Of a stretch of 64,000 nt of DNA, positions 51,790-64,000 are shown piece by piece. This DNA is from Henricia sp. BOLD:AAB3569 (taxonomy: Eukaryota; Echinodermata; Asteroidea; Spinulosida; Echinasteridae). A model generated the notes under the pieces. It was not told the DNA's origin, made no database searches, and was given only the letters and a program-made list of their open reading frames with translations. A program made the position numbers and the translations under genes. Location: the NCBI GenBank assembly GCA_037783545.1, contig JBBELK010000030.1, positions 434,001 to 498,000 on the forward strand. The letters are read 5' to 3'. The stretch's first letter is position 1. Each line of letters opens with the position of its first letter.

Positions 51790-52015
51790 TCACACTGAGC
51801 TTTTTCACGCGTTAACGTGGGTAAATTTGACACATGTCCCCTTGAAGAAATAAAAGCAGCACGGAGGGATCAATTTGGAGTGAAACGACACACTTAAAAT
51901 TGCGGAATAAACTTGGAAGTGTTTGTGTTCCAAATTTTACTCCAAGCTGCTTTTTCTCAAAGCGTTGCGCGTCAAATTGATGCGCATTAACGTGTGAAAA
52001 TGCTCAATTTGAATC
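51790..52015. repeat. Possible decayed MITE
   Basis: TTCACACTGAGC..CGCGTTAACGTG on the left faces CGCATTAACGTGTGAAAATGC on the right, with CAAATTGATGCG/CAATTTGGAG features between. Inverted ends are imperfect. Confidence 0.4.
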
Positions 52016-52719
52016 ATGCCTTACATAACAACAGATGATTTGGCCAAATGCACAAAAGAATTATAAAATTATACCTGAAATTATTTTGTTATCGTGCAAT
52101 TTGGGGAACAGTAAATCCACCCACGAAACGAACAAATTGACTTTTTTTTACAATGTTTTTCATTTTTATTTTTTTTTCACTTTAATTTTTTTCTTACAAA
52201 ATGTTGAACAAAATATGTATACATGATTGATGACACAGAATACAAATTCTGCATAATAATGTGTAGTTACAAAGGCAAAAAATCTTAAAGGGTTTGTACA
52301 CATTAATTGATTTGCAAACAGCATTTTGGCACAGTCGGGTCTTTGAAGGTTGCTTGTGCATTTGGAAAATTGTAAGGAGCTTTTAAATTTTGCCTTTAAA
52401 ATTAATGTTTTGTAGGAATGTTAACTCAGCAAATTAACTTAAAAGAAACGTGAACTCACAAATGGATTGTGCTCCCCCCAAACCCACCCCCCAAAAAAAA
52501 GAAAACAAAAAGAAAAACGCAAAACAAAACCCCACCCACCTCCCCCCCCTCCCCCTCTCAAAAAAAAACAAAAAAAAAACAAAACAAACAACCCAACATA
52601 ATACAGTAATATCTCAGAGAACATGAAAAGGATTTGAAAATAAAATGAAATTTAAATTAATGGACCAAGAAAAACCTATTTTCCATCACCTATATCTGCG
52701 TTATTTGTGACCTGTTCAT

Positions 52720-53745
52720 GTCATGCTATTTATCAATGGAAATCTCATTCATTGCCTTTCACAACGACACCACATTCGTGACAGTCACTTGTTTGAGGGT
52801 CCAGCAACTCTGCCGAGAATGTGGGCGAGTCTGAAACAGAATTTGCCAAACATGTGCCATTATAGTGTTCAACTGAACAATGAAACAAAACATACATGTT
52901 ATTGGCTTTTTTTTTTGTACTGCTTTCCCCACAAATGCATGATCATTACAAATGAATCATCACTGTAATGGAAAATAAACAGACTTTTCAATGATATGAC
53001 AAACAATTTCCCAATTTGTTTTGAGTTTATAACCAAAAGCAGGAACCAACACACAAAATACAACCAACTCCACATGAAGATGACAGTTATGCAAACCTCA
53101 TTTGTGTCAGTAAATTCTCGATGCCTGGGACTCCTTTAAACTTGCATAGTAAAATCTGTCAAAATTAAACAATACTGGCAATTATTGTCAAACTTAATTT
53201 CATTTTTTTATTAGGAAAAAAAAATCTGTCCCTTATTTCAAATGGATTTTTTGGAGGGCCTTGTAAGCCTTTTTTCTCGCACGCCCATCCCACCCCCCCA
53301 AAAAATGGCCCTAGATATAAAATCCAAGAAAAAAATGCATGGAATAATTTACCCCCTTATTTTATCATAATGCCGTTCCTGTGATAACATTGCAGCAATT
53401 TAATTAAATTTTGCCCACCAACAATCCAAAATTGATTTCCATTCACGAACACCAAAGGCCTAAACCCACCTTGGTACCTTCCATTGACAATATCTATTTG
53501 TGTTTATATTGATTTGCAAATATTCATTTTTTTATTCAGATGATCATTTATTTATGTAAATTTTTTATTTTTTTTGCAAATTGGCTGCAAGCATTTACTT
53601 GAGGTAAATAAGCATTCAGGGTAGAAACATTGATGTCATTTGGCCAGAAAAATATATCCAAGTTTAGGATTGTTTTTGTGAATTTGTGTGCACAGATGAT
53701 ATACATGTCATAATACAAGTGGCACCTCCCCTCCCCCCTCAATCT
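52720..53745. other. No gene recognised
   Basis: AT-rich sequence with homopolymer runs. No splice-flanked coding signature or transposon terminus seen. Confidence 0.4.
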
Positions 53746-53754
53746 AACACTTAA

Positions 53755-54112
53755 AGGAGTGTGACCAGATCACCTTTTTTTACCATAACTCCCCGGGACT
53801 TACCTTATGGGTCATGAGATTTTTATATCATAACATCCGTTATATTTTTCTGATTACGAAACTGAAACTCCCGCGCTTCTAGGCCGCATATTTCCGAGGA
53901 TATCGTCGAAAATCCACCGATTATTTGTAAACTAATTTTCCAGTATCAACGTTTATCCGCTGAAAGCCGACTCGATAGTTTTGTTCAATTTTTTACTGGA
54001 AATTGCGAATGTTTTCGGGTTTTTGGGACATGGGAGGTGTGTATGGGAGTTACTTGATAATATTGGTAAGTTACATCGAAAACTATTTTCCAGAAACTCT
54101 GGTCACGCTCCT
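53755..54112. mobile_element. TTAA-type MITE, AGGAGYGTGACCAGA ends
   Basis: 358 bp flanked by TTAA (53751-53754 and 54113-54116). AGGAGTGTGACCAGA on the left and AGGAGCGTGACCAGA, inverted, on the right. Non-coding. Confidence 0.82.
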
Positions 54113-54472
54113 TTAAAGATAGTTTTAAAAAGTTGGAATTTTATTTTTAGGCTACAGTTCAAATGATTTCGCAGTTCATATGCGATTTATACTCAGAAAT
54201 TGTCCATAATTTACCCACAACACGAGCTTACAAATTTCTTGACTTCAAAGACCAAATGTGCGAAGTAAAATTAACCATGCATGATTTGTATGAACTTCGG
54301 TGACATGTAGAACAAAACAAGCAGTAGTCCATGTACTAGTAAGCATGTGCTTCCTCAAAGCCCAGGAAAATATTGCAATACATGTATTGCATATACTTTA
54401 ACCGGCACATGCAATTCCAGTACTCAAACTTGTTTATATGACAAGTTGTCATTTGGACTACAATGAGTCTAA

Positions 54473-54677
54473 CCGTACACCTTGCGTTTCGACTCTGTTG
54501 CGATTGCACAGACACACCAAATTTCGAGCATGATCGAAATTCTGCGATTGCGCTGCGACGGATTAGTACACAAAATCGTGGCCACCGGATCGCATCGCAA
54601 AATACGTACACCTTGTGATGCGACTGCACAACATGCGCTATCGTAATCGGATCACTGACGAAACGCAAGGTGTACGG
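54473..54677. mobile_element. MITE with 19-bp perfect inverted ends
   Basis: 205 bp. CCGTACACCTTGCGTTTCG at both ends in inverted orientation; the same AAGGTGTACG motif recurs internally near 54605. No clear target duplication. Confidence 0.75.
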
Positions 54678-54679
54678 CC

Positions 54680-55815
54680 GGCTTTACATGTACAATGTAC
54701 AAACAAAAACATAAAGATGAATAATCAGCAAAGGGACTATTTCCACTAGAACCACCCCCCGCCCCTCCCCCCTCCCCCCTCCCCCCTCCCCCCACCGTTC
54801 TTGCCCCAGGGCCAAAATGTTCAACCGTGGTCCAAAATTCCACCCATATTCCGCCTTATTAGTGCAAATCACATGGAACTCGCCAGGAGTAAGAGCACAC
54901 TCCTCGTTTGTCAGGAAGTAGCAAAAGCATAGTTTTACTGACCCGAGTGTTCTTATTCTTGCAGTTTGTGTGCACAGGAGTATACTTGTGTTAACACGAG
55001 TAAACACTTGAAAGCAGTCACTGATACAGTGTGAGTTTTTCACAAACATTTTGAGCATATTAGACCATCGAAGAAAGGGTTTCTGGTTCAAGCTCTAGTC
55101 ATAATTCTGGGTAACTTTGAGGAGCAAAGGATATTAACAAAGGATATTATCTGTCGTTTGAAGGACTCTTGCTGAACTTTAGTCAACGCCAAACTTGCTC
55201 CATATTGTGTCATTAGACAAGACACATAAAAGGGTACAAGTCCTCTGTTTGGGAAACATAACAGGCATTATATCCTGCAAGCGTTATACATGGTAGTAGC
55301 AATGTTCCCAGTCACTTAGCCTTCAGTTAATACATCCATAGAGATAATAAAGTGTGCAGACTTGTTCAAGTCTAGTGTACATGGACCACTGCTTACACGT
55401 CCACTTTTACCAACCCATGTTTTGAGGCTGATGTTTTTCTTTATATTTTTGTCTACCATTTTGTAAACAAATTAACATACATGATTTGTTTTTGTAAAAG
55501 TATTGTCACAACTTATGCAAGAAATCAGTTCACAAAAAACGGTTGTTAAAGTTGTCTGTGGCACGGTGGTCCATACACTTCACCTTAGAACATGGTGTAC
55601 CGAGTACCAACTGTATGATCCACTTGTGAAATAAATTACCTTTAAAGATACATTCTCATTAAGTCTAGAGTGCACAGTAGAAATCCTGAAACCTAACTTG
55701 GGTACATGCATCACTTGGGCCACTTAACAACTAGCTTTCATTCAAGTCTGCAAATCCTTGCACATAACTTGGCTACTGCTCTCTCAATGTGCAGTAACTG
55801 CTACTGTTGTCTTGA
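54680..55815. other. No gene recognised
   Basis: A C-rich microsatellite (CCCCTCC)n lies at 54756-54795. The remainder is AT-rich without coding or transposon signatures. Confidence 0.4.
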
Positions 55816-55817
55816 CT

Positions 55818-56236
55818 CAAGCCCGGCGCAAATGGGAGGCAAAAAACACAAAACAAAAAATTGTTCTTGTGACTTTGACATTCATCTGCGTTACCCAAAA
55901 GCAGAAAATGTTGTTTCTCGAAACAAACAGTGCTGGTTCCGCGAAACATGTTTTCATCGAAACAGACATTTCGGTCTACCTTTGCGGTTTTTGTTTTGAT
56001 ACTGGAGAAACGAGGACTTAGCGATGACCAATCTCCGATCGTATTCCTGATCACGTGATATCAGTTAGCATGTGACTTTACTGCTTTATTGGCGCTGCTG
56101 GCGGCGCTGTATCCGTTTCGGTGGCATTTTTGTGCGATGTCTGTTTTCCATTTGCGGGCTGGATACACTGAATTAAAAACGGGTAAACGAATTTGTGGCG
56201 TGTTTCGTGCCTCCCGTTTGCGCCAGGCTTTAAGAC
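55818..56236. mobile_element. MITE, AGCCYGGCGCAAAYGGGAGGCA ends
   Basis: About 418 bp. AGCCCGGCGCAAATGGGAGG on the left and AGCCTGGCGCAAACGGGAGG, inverted, on the right, then CA and AAACACR. Non-coding. Confidence 0.72.
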
Positions 56237-56239
56237 TAA

Positions 56240-57680
56240 TAAAAGTTTGCCCATGTTGCATCAGTGCGCCCATGTTTTGTCATTAGTTTGGCACCATGAA
56301 AATGCAGCTTCAACCATTTCACATGTGCATACCTCAACTTCATAAATGGTTAATGTATGATAAAGTGACAAAATCCTATATGTATTACACTGCTATATTA
56401 TATATTACAATGTACATTCATATACTGTAAACACCTTTACACTTTACAAAAAAGCAATTTCTTTAAGTGACTGCTGCATTCCAAATGCAAAAACTGGAGG
56501 CACTTACGAATATTTCCCAAGATTGTAATATGTCTTTGTAAATAAATCACTATACAGTTTAATGTCTGTGCTATACCGATATAATATATATATATATATA
56601 TTTTCTTATAAATTCAATGTGACAGTTCCGTACAAGTGTATTTACAGGAACTTGTAATATTTCTCCAAGTCACGACTTGAAAAAGAGGTACTCGATATTT
56701 ACAACAAAATATTCTCAGAGTCATGTTAAACATGGACTTTATACACCATGGTTATGTAGTTTTAAACACGGTGATCGAATTTACAAATATACAAATATGA
56801 AAAATTGTACAAGTTAGTAGTGTGGTCATCTTGGGCATAAAGAATATGTCTGAAGATTTTCATGGCTGACTCGGCTATAAAATATCTTTGTTTTCACAAA
56901 GAAATGTATTTTACATGTACTTTTTCGAGGGCCAATTTCATGGAGCTGTTCAGCACAGAATTTAATTGTGTATGAGCATTACATACACTATGCGAACTTT
57001 CGGACAAAAGAGGTCCGCATAAACCAGGTAGCACCGTAACTATGTGAACTTGCACAGGTCCACAGACGAGTTGTCTTAGCATTTTGAAAAGGATAAGGGG
57101 GGGGGGGGGGGGGGGGTTAAACAAAAGGGAGAGGTGTGTTACGATGTCCTCAAACTAATTGTAAAGTTAGGGCGAAATCCTGCGTTTTGATTTTGAGGGG
57201 GAAAAAGATTTTCGGCCACATTTTCTACAGTACACGAGTATAAATAAAGGTCCGCATAGTGTATGGGGGGAAGACTGTGTGCAAACATGGGTTACCAGCC
57301 AAAATTGTATGTAAAGTACAATACAAATGATGAAGGTTTGACATGCGTCTCCATGATCAAAATGAACTGGGTCTTTCCACGCTAATGGGTCTATTTGAAA
57401 AATAAAGTAAATAATTCCTTTCAGGTGTCTTCGGTCTATCTCAAACTGAAAGAAATTCCCTTGTACTGTTCTCGGGAGATAACTTTTGCCAAAAAATGTA
57501 AGAAAATGCTGCCACGACATACTTTTCTGAAAAGCTTGTGTACAAATTGTCCATAACGTATGTAACGGTGGACAGACAAAAATTTCACAATTGTATTAAA
57601 ATGTCACACATTGTATTAAAGACATACAACATAATGGGCCAATTTTTTAAGCATTAGCCAAAATATGTAAACTTTTCTCA
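56240..57680. other. No gene; solitary MITE end and simple repeats
   Basis: An (AT)n stretch at 56583-56602, a solitary GGGCCAATTTCATGGAGCTG terminus at about 56929 (relative of the 39302 element), and an uninterrupted G run of about 20 at 57098-57117. Nothing coding recognised. Confidence 0.5.
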
Positions 57681-57684
57681 TTAA

Positions 57685-58573
57685 CCCTCGGAGCTGCAAA
57701 GGGGAGCTTCCAGAAGGCACATTGTATTTTTTTTTTAATTACTAAAAATCTTTTGGCCGAATTTCGCTCAAACTGATTACCCTAGTCTGTGCCCCTGTAG
57801 TCACTTTTAATGTTGAGTTTAATGCATAGTTCCGACCTGTCAATCAACCGAACCCGCCGACCAATCACAACAGAGCTAGCAGATATCACTGACATAGGTC
57901 AAAGTGCACTGTCTCACAACAACATGATCACGCGATATGTTCTGCCAGCCCCATACAACTTGTACAGTGTTGTATGCGATGATCCGGGTGAATTTTTTGT
58001 TTCAAGGCCTGTCGTTTCGTTGTTCAAAGGTACGAAAGCACGTATGTCATGATATGACATCCCTGTATTACTGGCCCTTTACTCAGTGTGTTCTAAGATA
58101 ACTGTTGACCCTAAAACATGAATACCTTTGAGTTTTCTTCAATGAATCTGTGCTTTCCGTTGAAAGTCCCATTGCTTTGTGCGTTGTGTGTCGCCATTTT
58201 TGACGATAGCGTGTGAGCCATAGCAACAATGTCCAAGGGGGCGGGGTTAACTATGCATTACCAGCCAGGTCCACCCTGGGGAATCTTGGACTCAAGCCTA
58301 GGTCCACTGATTTGTGTACAAACGTACATGTATGTTCTTTGAGTAAGGCCCGTTTTCCTCCGTGCGTAAAAGCAGCTATCAATCATCCTACTGCAGGCCC
58401 AGTAATAAACAGCTGTGTCTTGTGGGGACCTCCGTTCATCTATTTAGGCCATTATAGAAAGGATTGTGTCTGCCAAACAGTGTTATTTACGCGTTATACA
58501 AACTCAAAGTGCCTTCCGGAGTCTCCCCTTGGAGCCTCCGTGCAATTTTTGGGGGGCGGTGCAGCTCTGAGGG
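57685..58573. mobile_element. TTAA-type element X, uninterrupted copy
   Basis: 889 bp flanked by TTAA (57681-57684 and 58574-58577). Ends CCCTCGGAGCTGCA and, inverted, CCCTCAGAGCTGCA. It supplies the empty-site sequence for element Y in the 5.6-6.8 kb copy. Its reading frames show nothing like a transposase. Confidence 0.75.
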
Positions 58574-58579
58574 TTAAAC

Positions 58580-59789
58580 CTCGTATTTTCATTGTAGGAT
58601 ACTACCATTTAAGCCAAAAAGGTAATTGTCGAAACAAAAAATCAGGAACAGTTGACAAGCTGTCTTGTTCAAAATGCCTAAGAAACACCGCTAGTTGGAA
58701 CCACTAGTGAATGTGATGTGATTGAGGAGAACTGACAGTTAGGCTCTACTGGCCGGCTATGACAAGTATACCATATCATGAAGCCTACACGATATTTTGT
58801 ATCACGCACTTAGTGGCAGACACCGATCGTGGATGAACTCGCTGAAGATCGCGATTTGAAGACGGTCAAAACGAACAAAAGTACCGTGATTTTTTGAGTG
58901 ATAATTTGAAAATAACCCCAAACATAAAGAGATGTAGCCAGTACTCTGAATTTTGAGCAGAACACAGAATCGTTTCATCGGGTCTTTGAGAAATGACAAG
59001 CTTGGTGCAAGGCATCAGAAACAGGATTTACGTTGACGAAATCTTCCATTTAGTCAGTGTATAACGGTAAAAAAGCTAGTTGCTTTTTTTTACTCACTGC
59101 GTCCACATAACAGAAAATAATTGGTACCAGTTTCAGTCGTTCGTGTCGTCATTCCAACTTGCGTTAAAAAAACTCCGGCAAATTCCAACAACACTGATGA
59201 CATAGCTTTGTGAAGAAACTACTGCAAAATTGGTCCACATCGAAGGTCGAGTTGCGATTAGTATCCTTTAACAACGGCACTTCAAAAAATATCCATGAAA
59301 TCGGTTTGAGCTGGTTTCCTGCAGCAATATCTAATAATGCATCTTGTAGTCTGCATAGCTTAGAGCACATAACTTGTGGCCATCTGTGCATTGCGAATTT
59401 GTTGGTACTCTGCAATCGCTGGCTCAGAAGACTTCAGTATGTGAAGTAGATCTCGTCCGATGTATAAAAGTAGGGGACCCATCTTGTTTTCTGTACACAC
59501 GTAACACACAAACGATTGTGCATGAAGCCTCAAATTCACTAAAAAGTCTTAGAAGTGTTTCAGAAAATTTGTAAGAGTGAAGGAAGGGTGTACAGGCTCC
59601 ATGGTCAAGAAATGTGCCATACAGTAATTCTCCTCCAAGGGTAAAAGTTTGTAGGCATACAAACGCACAACTTGAAACATCATCAGTATTTGTGTCAAAG
59701 TATACAAAAGAAGTTCTGTGCGTCTCAATGCCTATTGAAGTTGAAATCCACAGCCACATTTTATAAACTGACCAACTTCCGTAAATGTT
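58580..59789. other. 3' flank of the MAP3K-like gene, no other gene recognised
   Basis: This lies downstream of the kinase stop codon on the minus strand and probably contains its 3' UTR. Open frames on both strands show no family signature. I could not place a poly(A) signal confidently. Confidence 0.4.
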
Positions 59790-60027
59790 TCAGTCGATTG
59801 AGAAACTGTTGACGAAATCGTGTCGGAGTAGTTCGACCGCAGCGGGCCTTTCCCGCGCGTCTCTGATCAACGTGAGCCTCAGGAATTCTCGCGCGATGTC
59901 CGAGACGGTGCTTGGAAGCTGTGGAATTGTGGGTTGTGTTGCGATTTTGAAGATGGCGGCCATTGCTTCGTAGTCGGCCCACGGTGGTTTTGTGGTTAGC
60001 ATTTCCACAATCGTGCAACCGACGCTC
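59790..60027 (-). CDS. MAP3K2/3-like terminal exon
   Basis: Acceptor CACACATGCAG; phase 2 in; TGA at 59792-59790. It completes the split W codon of ADVW and reads [36 protein letters not shown] and the C-terminal [14 protein letters not shown] subdomain XI pattern. Confidence 0.92.
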
Positions 60028-61085
60028 CTGCATGTGTGTGCCAAACAAAGGTCACAAAGAGTTAAAATTTGCAAAGTATTTGTAAAAGAAAAAGAATCTC
60101 ATAAATAAAGGTAATCTGTTACAATTAACAACAAATGCAGAAATTTCAAATGTGTTTTATTTTTCGTAGTCTCTGGGGAAATACTGAACATACAGTGCTA
60201 GTCAAGTTACGTTGTGTCGGTCAAAAACAAACCCTAATTGATGTATGTGAATCTGTTTGAAAATGGTGTAGGTCCACAAAGGGAAAACAAAATACATGTA
60301 AAATTGGAATAATCCATTGTTTAGAAAAACAAAAGTATATCTTCAAATCCACTTAACGACCAAGATATGTTGAAACTGTCTAGTCAAACTCAAGACAATT
60401 TTAGTGACTTCATTTTTAAAAATAAAGGACTTACTAGCAGGAATCTGTACACAGTGTTGTTGAGACTTGGTAATTGTAAGATCTTATCTCTGTACAAGAG
60501 TTTTTATTTTCTCTCAAACTAATTATGATCTTGGTTACAAATTCCCTCTAATACTGTGGACAGACTTTTATTTCGTGAGTTGACATTAATAACCTTAATG
60601 GTATAAACAAACATGACATGATTTTTATTTTCCTCACCCAAAATGGAACCCGACTGTACAAAATTAACATGTGAAGGTGGTTTTAAAAAAATTACCAAGC
60701 ACACTCATTTTTTAAAGCAATAATTAAGCATAGATTTTGACTTATTTGGAACTAGTGTTATATCTATGCAGCTGAAATTTAGCTAGTTTACCAGCATTCT
60801 TCTTATATGTAATATTACCATTGTTTCAGGATTACATACTAAAAGTCAACTGACACAATGAAGAAAAAAAAATTTAAAATAAAAATTTAAAAAGCTATAA
60901 TTCTCACCAAACATCAGCCTTTCTGCCGTAGCCTCCGCCATTTATCACCTCGGGACTCATCCAATACGGAGTACCAGTTACTGACTTGATTCCAGTCACA
61001 AAACTGGCTATCGTCTGTAACCGACGCGAGGCACCGAAGTCTGCAAGCTTGACGTTCCCTGATCCCGCTCTCAGAATATTTGCAC
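59790..61085 (-). CDS. MAP3K2/3 (MEKK2/3)-like kinase, last two coding exons
   Basis: Serine/threonine kinase of the MAP kinase kinase kinase tier, which in vertebrates activates MEK5 and other MAP2Ks. Two exons (61085-60908 and 60027-59790) encode the C-terminal ~138 residues of the catalytic domain: ANILR after the catalytic loop, the metal-binding DFG ([12 protein letters not shown]), the activation segment [19 protein letters not shown], then [23 protein letters not shown], and a terminal [13 protein letters not shown] followed by stop. The RLQTI and [13 protein letters not shown] stretches are typical of MAP3K2/MAP3K3. The N-lobe, catalytic HRD loop and any PB1 domain lie upstream, beyond 64 kb or undetected. 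Confidence 0.9.
60028..60907. other. Intron of MAP3K-like gene
   Basis: 880-base intron with gtgaga donor and CACATGCAG acceptor on the minus strand. No repeat or gene recognised inside. Confidence 0.8.
60908..61085 (-). CDS. MAP3K2/3-like exon: DFG and activation loop
   Basis: Acceptor GTACCACCAG and donor TG|gtgaga; phase 1 in, phase 2 out. [45 protein letters not shown]. The preceding exon should end in HRDIKG; it was not found between 61.1 and 64 kb, so that intron is at least ~2.9 kb. Confidence 0.93.
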
Positions 61086-61822
61086 CTGGTGGTACAAATG
61101 AACAGAGGATTAGAGTCTCATTCTTGCAATGTTGTAGTTTCGCACTTTTACATGAGTACAAAGTACGACCAAGTACTGAGGTCTATGAGTACAGGGAATA
61201 TGTACATAAACCTCCGAGTACCATTGCACGTACATGTATACTGGAAACAAATTTAAAAATAAAAAACAAACCAACAAAAAGAACAAGAAAAAGAAATGCA
61301 CATCTGCTCTTATCTGCCAATTTCGATAAAATTTACGTAAAAAATGTCTGGCAGACCCAAGAAGGTCATATTAAGCCTAGACAATCCGTGCAGATGAAAC
61401 TTACAATGCTTCACATGAATCATGTGAAATTTTCATGTTTGCTGATTTCAAAATATTGGCAGTTGCAAAAATGTATGTTTCTTTTTTGTTGAGTATTCTT
61501 AAAAAGCGCTTAAAGCAAAAAAAAAACCAACAGTCTTAACAACTATCATGCAGAATTTGCAGAACTGAACAATGTTAATCAACTGTCTGGTGGAAACTTT
61601 TTCACAGTTGGAAGGTCACTGTATTGAACACTATAGGATCTATGACCGTGTTTACACTGGCCCCGAGCTCGGGATCAAGATTGATCTCCGATAAGAATGC
61701 GTCAGTGTTAACCGCAATGATCCTGAGTGCCGCGTTAACATTCTGTTTGAATGCCTAATAAATAGATGCATTAACATTCAATACTTGAGAGCAACGAGAT
61801 GTTCTGCAGTATGTTCCTTATA

Positions 61823-62308
61823 CAGTGAAACATGTTTATAGTGGCGACCCAAGGGACCGACAAAATGTGGCCAGTATAAGCAGGTGGCCCTTATATAGAG
61901 GTTTAGCGTACATATGCAGGCATATTTAAACATAAAAAAACATACCACAGTGCATGTCTATAGTTGAAAAACTGCTAAAAGTGAAGTGTATGAAAGGTTT
62001 CCTCATTAAAAAGTTGAAAATGTTTCAATTTTTAATCATTTTTTTAAGCTTCTCAAAGAATTTCCCAGAGTAGCTTGATTAATTGAGGTAATTTACTGTG
62101 TGTGGCCAGATTAGCCAGGTTCAACTGCCATAGGATTGTACACACAGAAATCCTAGTTTCCTGGCCACTGGCCTCGTTAGAGAGGGGCCCTAATATCAAG
62201 GTTCCACCACCATATGTTTGTGTACAAACTTGTTTGGGACCGAACAAATGTGGCCACTTTAGACAGGTGGCCTCTTTATAGAGGTGGCCTGAAGAGCAGG
62301 CTTCACTG
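61823..62308. mobile_element. TA-type MITE, CAGTGAA ends
   Basis: 486 bp flanked by TA (61821-61822, 62309-62310). CAGTGAAACATG on the left and CAGTGAAGCCTG, inverted, on the right. Inner sequences repeat AAATGTGGCCA, ACAGGTGGCC and TATAGAGG near both ends. Inside the kinase gene's intron. Confidence 0.7.
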
Positions 62309-62311
62309 TAG

Positions 62312-62986
62312 TGGTGTTCATTAAAGTGACTTTCCACTGTTTATAACAATTTAACTATTTAAAAAGCCAAAAATTGAATAATTCAAACTTAACAAGGGAA
62401 ACGGAATTCTTTTCACACTATTTCTTTTTTCACGAGGATTCATTCCCTTTCACAAAATGAGAAAACTTCTCAGTGTTTGAAAAATGTGGAAAAACGTTTT
62501 CCCACATTTTCCGAACTTGGCCGTTTTGATTAGTTTGAAATTTGTAGTAAAATGAATGTGAATTTTTAACTTGCAAATTCAATGAACTGAAATGCAATGA
62601 ACTGTACAAATTATGGAATACAACATCACAAGTACCTGGTGTCCTAATTTGAATACCATTTGAGTACGAATACCAAAGAAAAGTACTATAAATAATACTA
62701 AATTTCTGTGCTTGTTTACACACAGAAACTAAAAATAAAGACAAAGAATGGATCATACAATAAAATATCAATGGGTCAAACTTGGACAAACAAAACATCT
62801 TGTTGCTTCTAAAATCAAGAATGTAATAATGATAGCAACATTTCATCAGATATCACAGTGTGATATTTGCTTGTCACATAATACAAAAGGTGGGAATTAA
62901 ACTGCAACATCAACTTCGACTGACCTCTGATTATTCCACTATCACAAACAAAAATTATTTTCTTTGCAATCAAAGAACAGATTGCA
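62312..62986. other. Intron of MAP3K-like gene, nothing recognised
   Basis: AT-rich. No coding exon with kinase signatures on the minus strand and no transposon terminus seen. Confidence 0.4.
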
Positions 62987-62988
62987 AT

Positions 62989-63106
62989 TATTATTATTAT
63001 TATTATTATTATTATTTCTTTCTGGTATTCATACCAAGGATTCCTCAATAGTGCTCATTGCACTGTCACTCGCAAGCGTGAGGAAACCCATGAAGAATTA
63101 GAATTA
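62989..63106 (-). repeat. 3' tail unit shared with the 50.4 kb SINE
   Basis: (ATT)n followed by TCTTTCTGGTATTCATACCA through CATGAAGAATTAGAATTAG, almost identical to 50440-50550. It appears without the tRNA head, so it is either a truncated SINE or the 3' end of the partner LINE. Confidence 0.75.
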
Positions 63107-63199
63107 GTCCCAAGTCAGGTCAAGTCAAACTGCCTTTGAGTCCCAAGTCAAGTCAAGTGGCCTTCGAATTAAAAAAAGATAAAAGTATGCCACAGGACA

Positions 63200-64000
63200 G
63201 GGTTGTTACAAGTCTCCCTCTGCTCGAGTCCCAATGACATTCATTGTATGTATGACACTTTTTTGTTACGAGTTCAACAACTTTATGACAAACATTTTCC
63301 AGAGCAAGATGTGAAATGTCGTTATGATAAATGTAAATCTCCATGGTTAACAGATGGCATTTATAATTCTATAAGACATAAAAATCATCTGTATAAAAGA
63401 TTTTTGAGAAATCCAACTGTGAATAACAAAATTGTCTACATTTCATATAAGAACAAACTTAATTCTGTAATTAAGACGGCAAAGAAAAATTATCTGTGTA
63501 AAAAGTTTAACGAAGTTAAATCCAACATTAAAGGTACCTGGAAAGTTATAAACCTTCTACTTAATAAGCGCAAGCAAAATTTACATACTCCTTATTTCAC
63601 TCAGGATGATATTCAAATTACCGACAATAAGAAAATTGCTGATGCATTTAATAATTACTTTATTAATATTGGCAGCAGTCTTTCGAGTAAGCTCCCATTT
63701 TGTAACACATCCTTTAATGCATTTCTAAGTAACAACTGTCCAAATTCACTCTTTCTTACACCAATTACTCGGGAAGAGATAGAAGATTGTATTAATGAAA
63801 TCCCTTCTGGAAAGGCTCCTGGATATGATGGATTAAGTTCTACTGTCATTAAGCAAGCTAAATTTTCATTGTCAATACCTTTATCAAATTTATTCAACAG
63901 ATCCTTGACAACCGGGGTATTTCCCGACAGTCTAAAAATAGCCCAGGTAACCCCAGTTTACAAGAAAGACTGTAAGCATAATATTACCAACTATAGACCT
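63200..64000 (+). mobile_element. Non-LTR retrotransposon, 5' part of reverse transcriptase (runs off the window)
   Basis: An open frame runs in frame with position 63248 to the window end without a stop. Legible segments are WLTDGIYNSIRHKN, FNNYFINIGSSLSSKLP, the RT entry motif EEIEDCINEIPSGKAPGYDG, and the next block TGVFPDSLKIAQVTPVYKKD ending NITNYRP. This order (a YF..IG linker, then SGKAPGYDG and P-x-Y-K-K) is that of Jockey/CR1/L2-clade elements. The endonuclease is missing upstream, so the copy looks 5'-truncated near 63.1-63.2 kb, but the frame is intact as far as seen. The exact clade cannot be fixed from this part. Confidence 0.88.

Overview
This is an animal nuclear window: AT-rich, intron-rich and crowded with short non-autonomous DNA transposons and tRNA-derived SINEs. 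The gene set (a megalin-type receptor with one LDLa module per exon, a Shiftless homolog and a MEKK2/3-type kinase) together with the SINE and MITE load suggests a marine invertebrate, perhaps a deuterostome such as an echinoderm or hemichordate. The species cannot be fixed from the sequence alone. All gene identities come from motifs and remembered family sequences; no search was run.

Layout. Positions 1-3.7 kb hold two duplicated blocks of a ~350 bp repeat rich in TGACGTCA. From 38.77 kb down to 5.38 kb the minus strand carries the first 16 coding exons of an LRP2 (megalin) ortholog. They encode a signal peptide, seven LDLa modules, two EGF modules, the first YWTD propeller, a third EGF and the start of the second propeller, about 772 residues in all; the rest of the gene lies beyond position 1. 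Every exon junction keeps phase, provided one intron uses a GC-AG boundary. The introns hold many MITEs, SINEs, a ~380 bp (GTGTAC)n array and a 36-bp minisatellite.

About 2 kb from the LRP2 start codon, in divergent orientation, a plus-strand gene (40.7-47.0 kb, six coding exons, 259 codons) encodes a homolog of SHFL/C19orf66, known in vertebrates as a host antiviral inhibitor of programmed -1 ribosomal frameshifting. From 47 to 59.8 kb no gene was recognised, only MITEs (two hAT-like copies with perfect 8-bp target duplications, plus TTAA and TA types) and SINEs. At 59.8-61.1 kb the minus strand has the last two coding exons of a MAP3K2/3 (MEKK2/3)-like kinase, whose upstream exons are outside the window. 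The window ends inside a plus-strand non-LTR retrotransposon reverse transcriptase.

The three cellular genes have no obvious shared pathway: an endocytic receptor, a cytosolic RNA-level antiviral factor and a stress kinase. The unusual content is the SHFL homolog and a repeat landscape in which nested insertions can be read against their own empty sites. One hairpin-bearing element family appears to insert without a target-site duplication.
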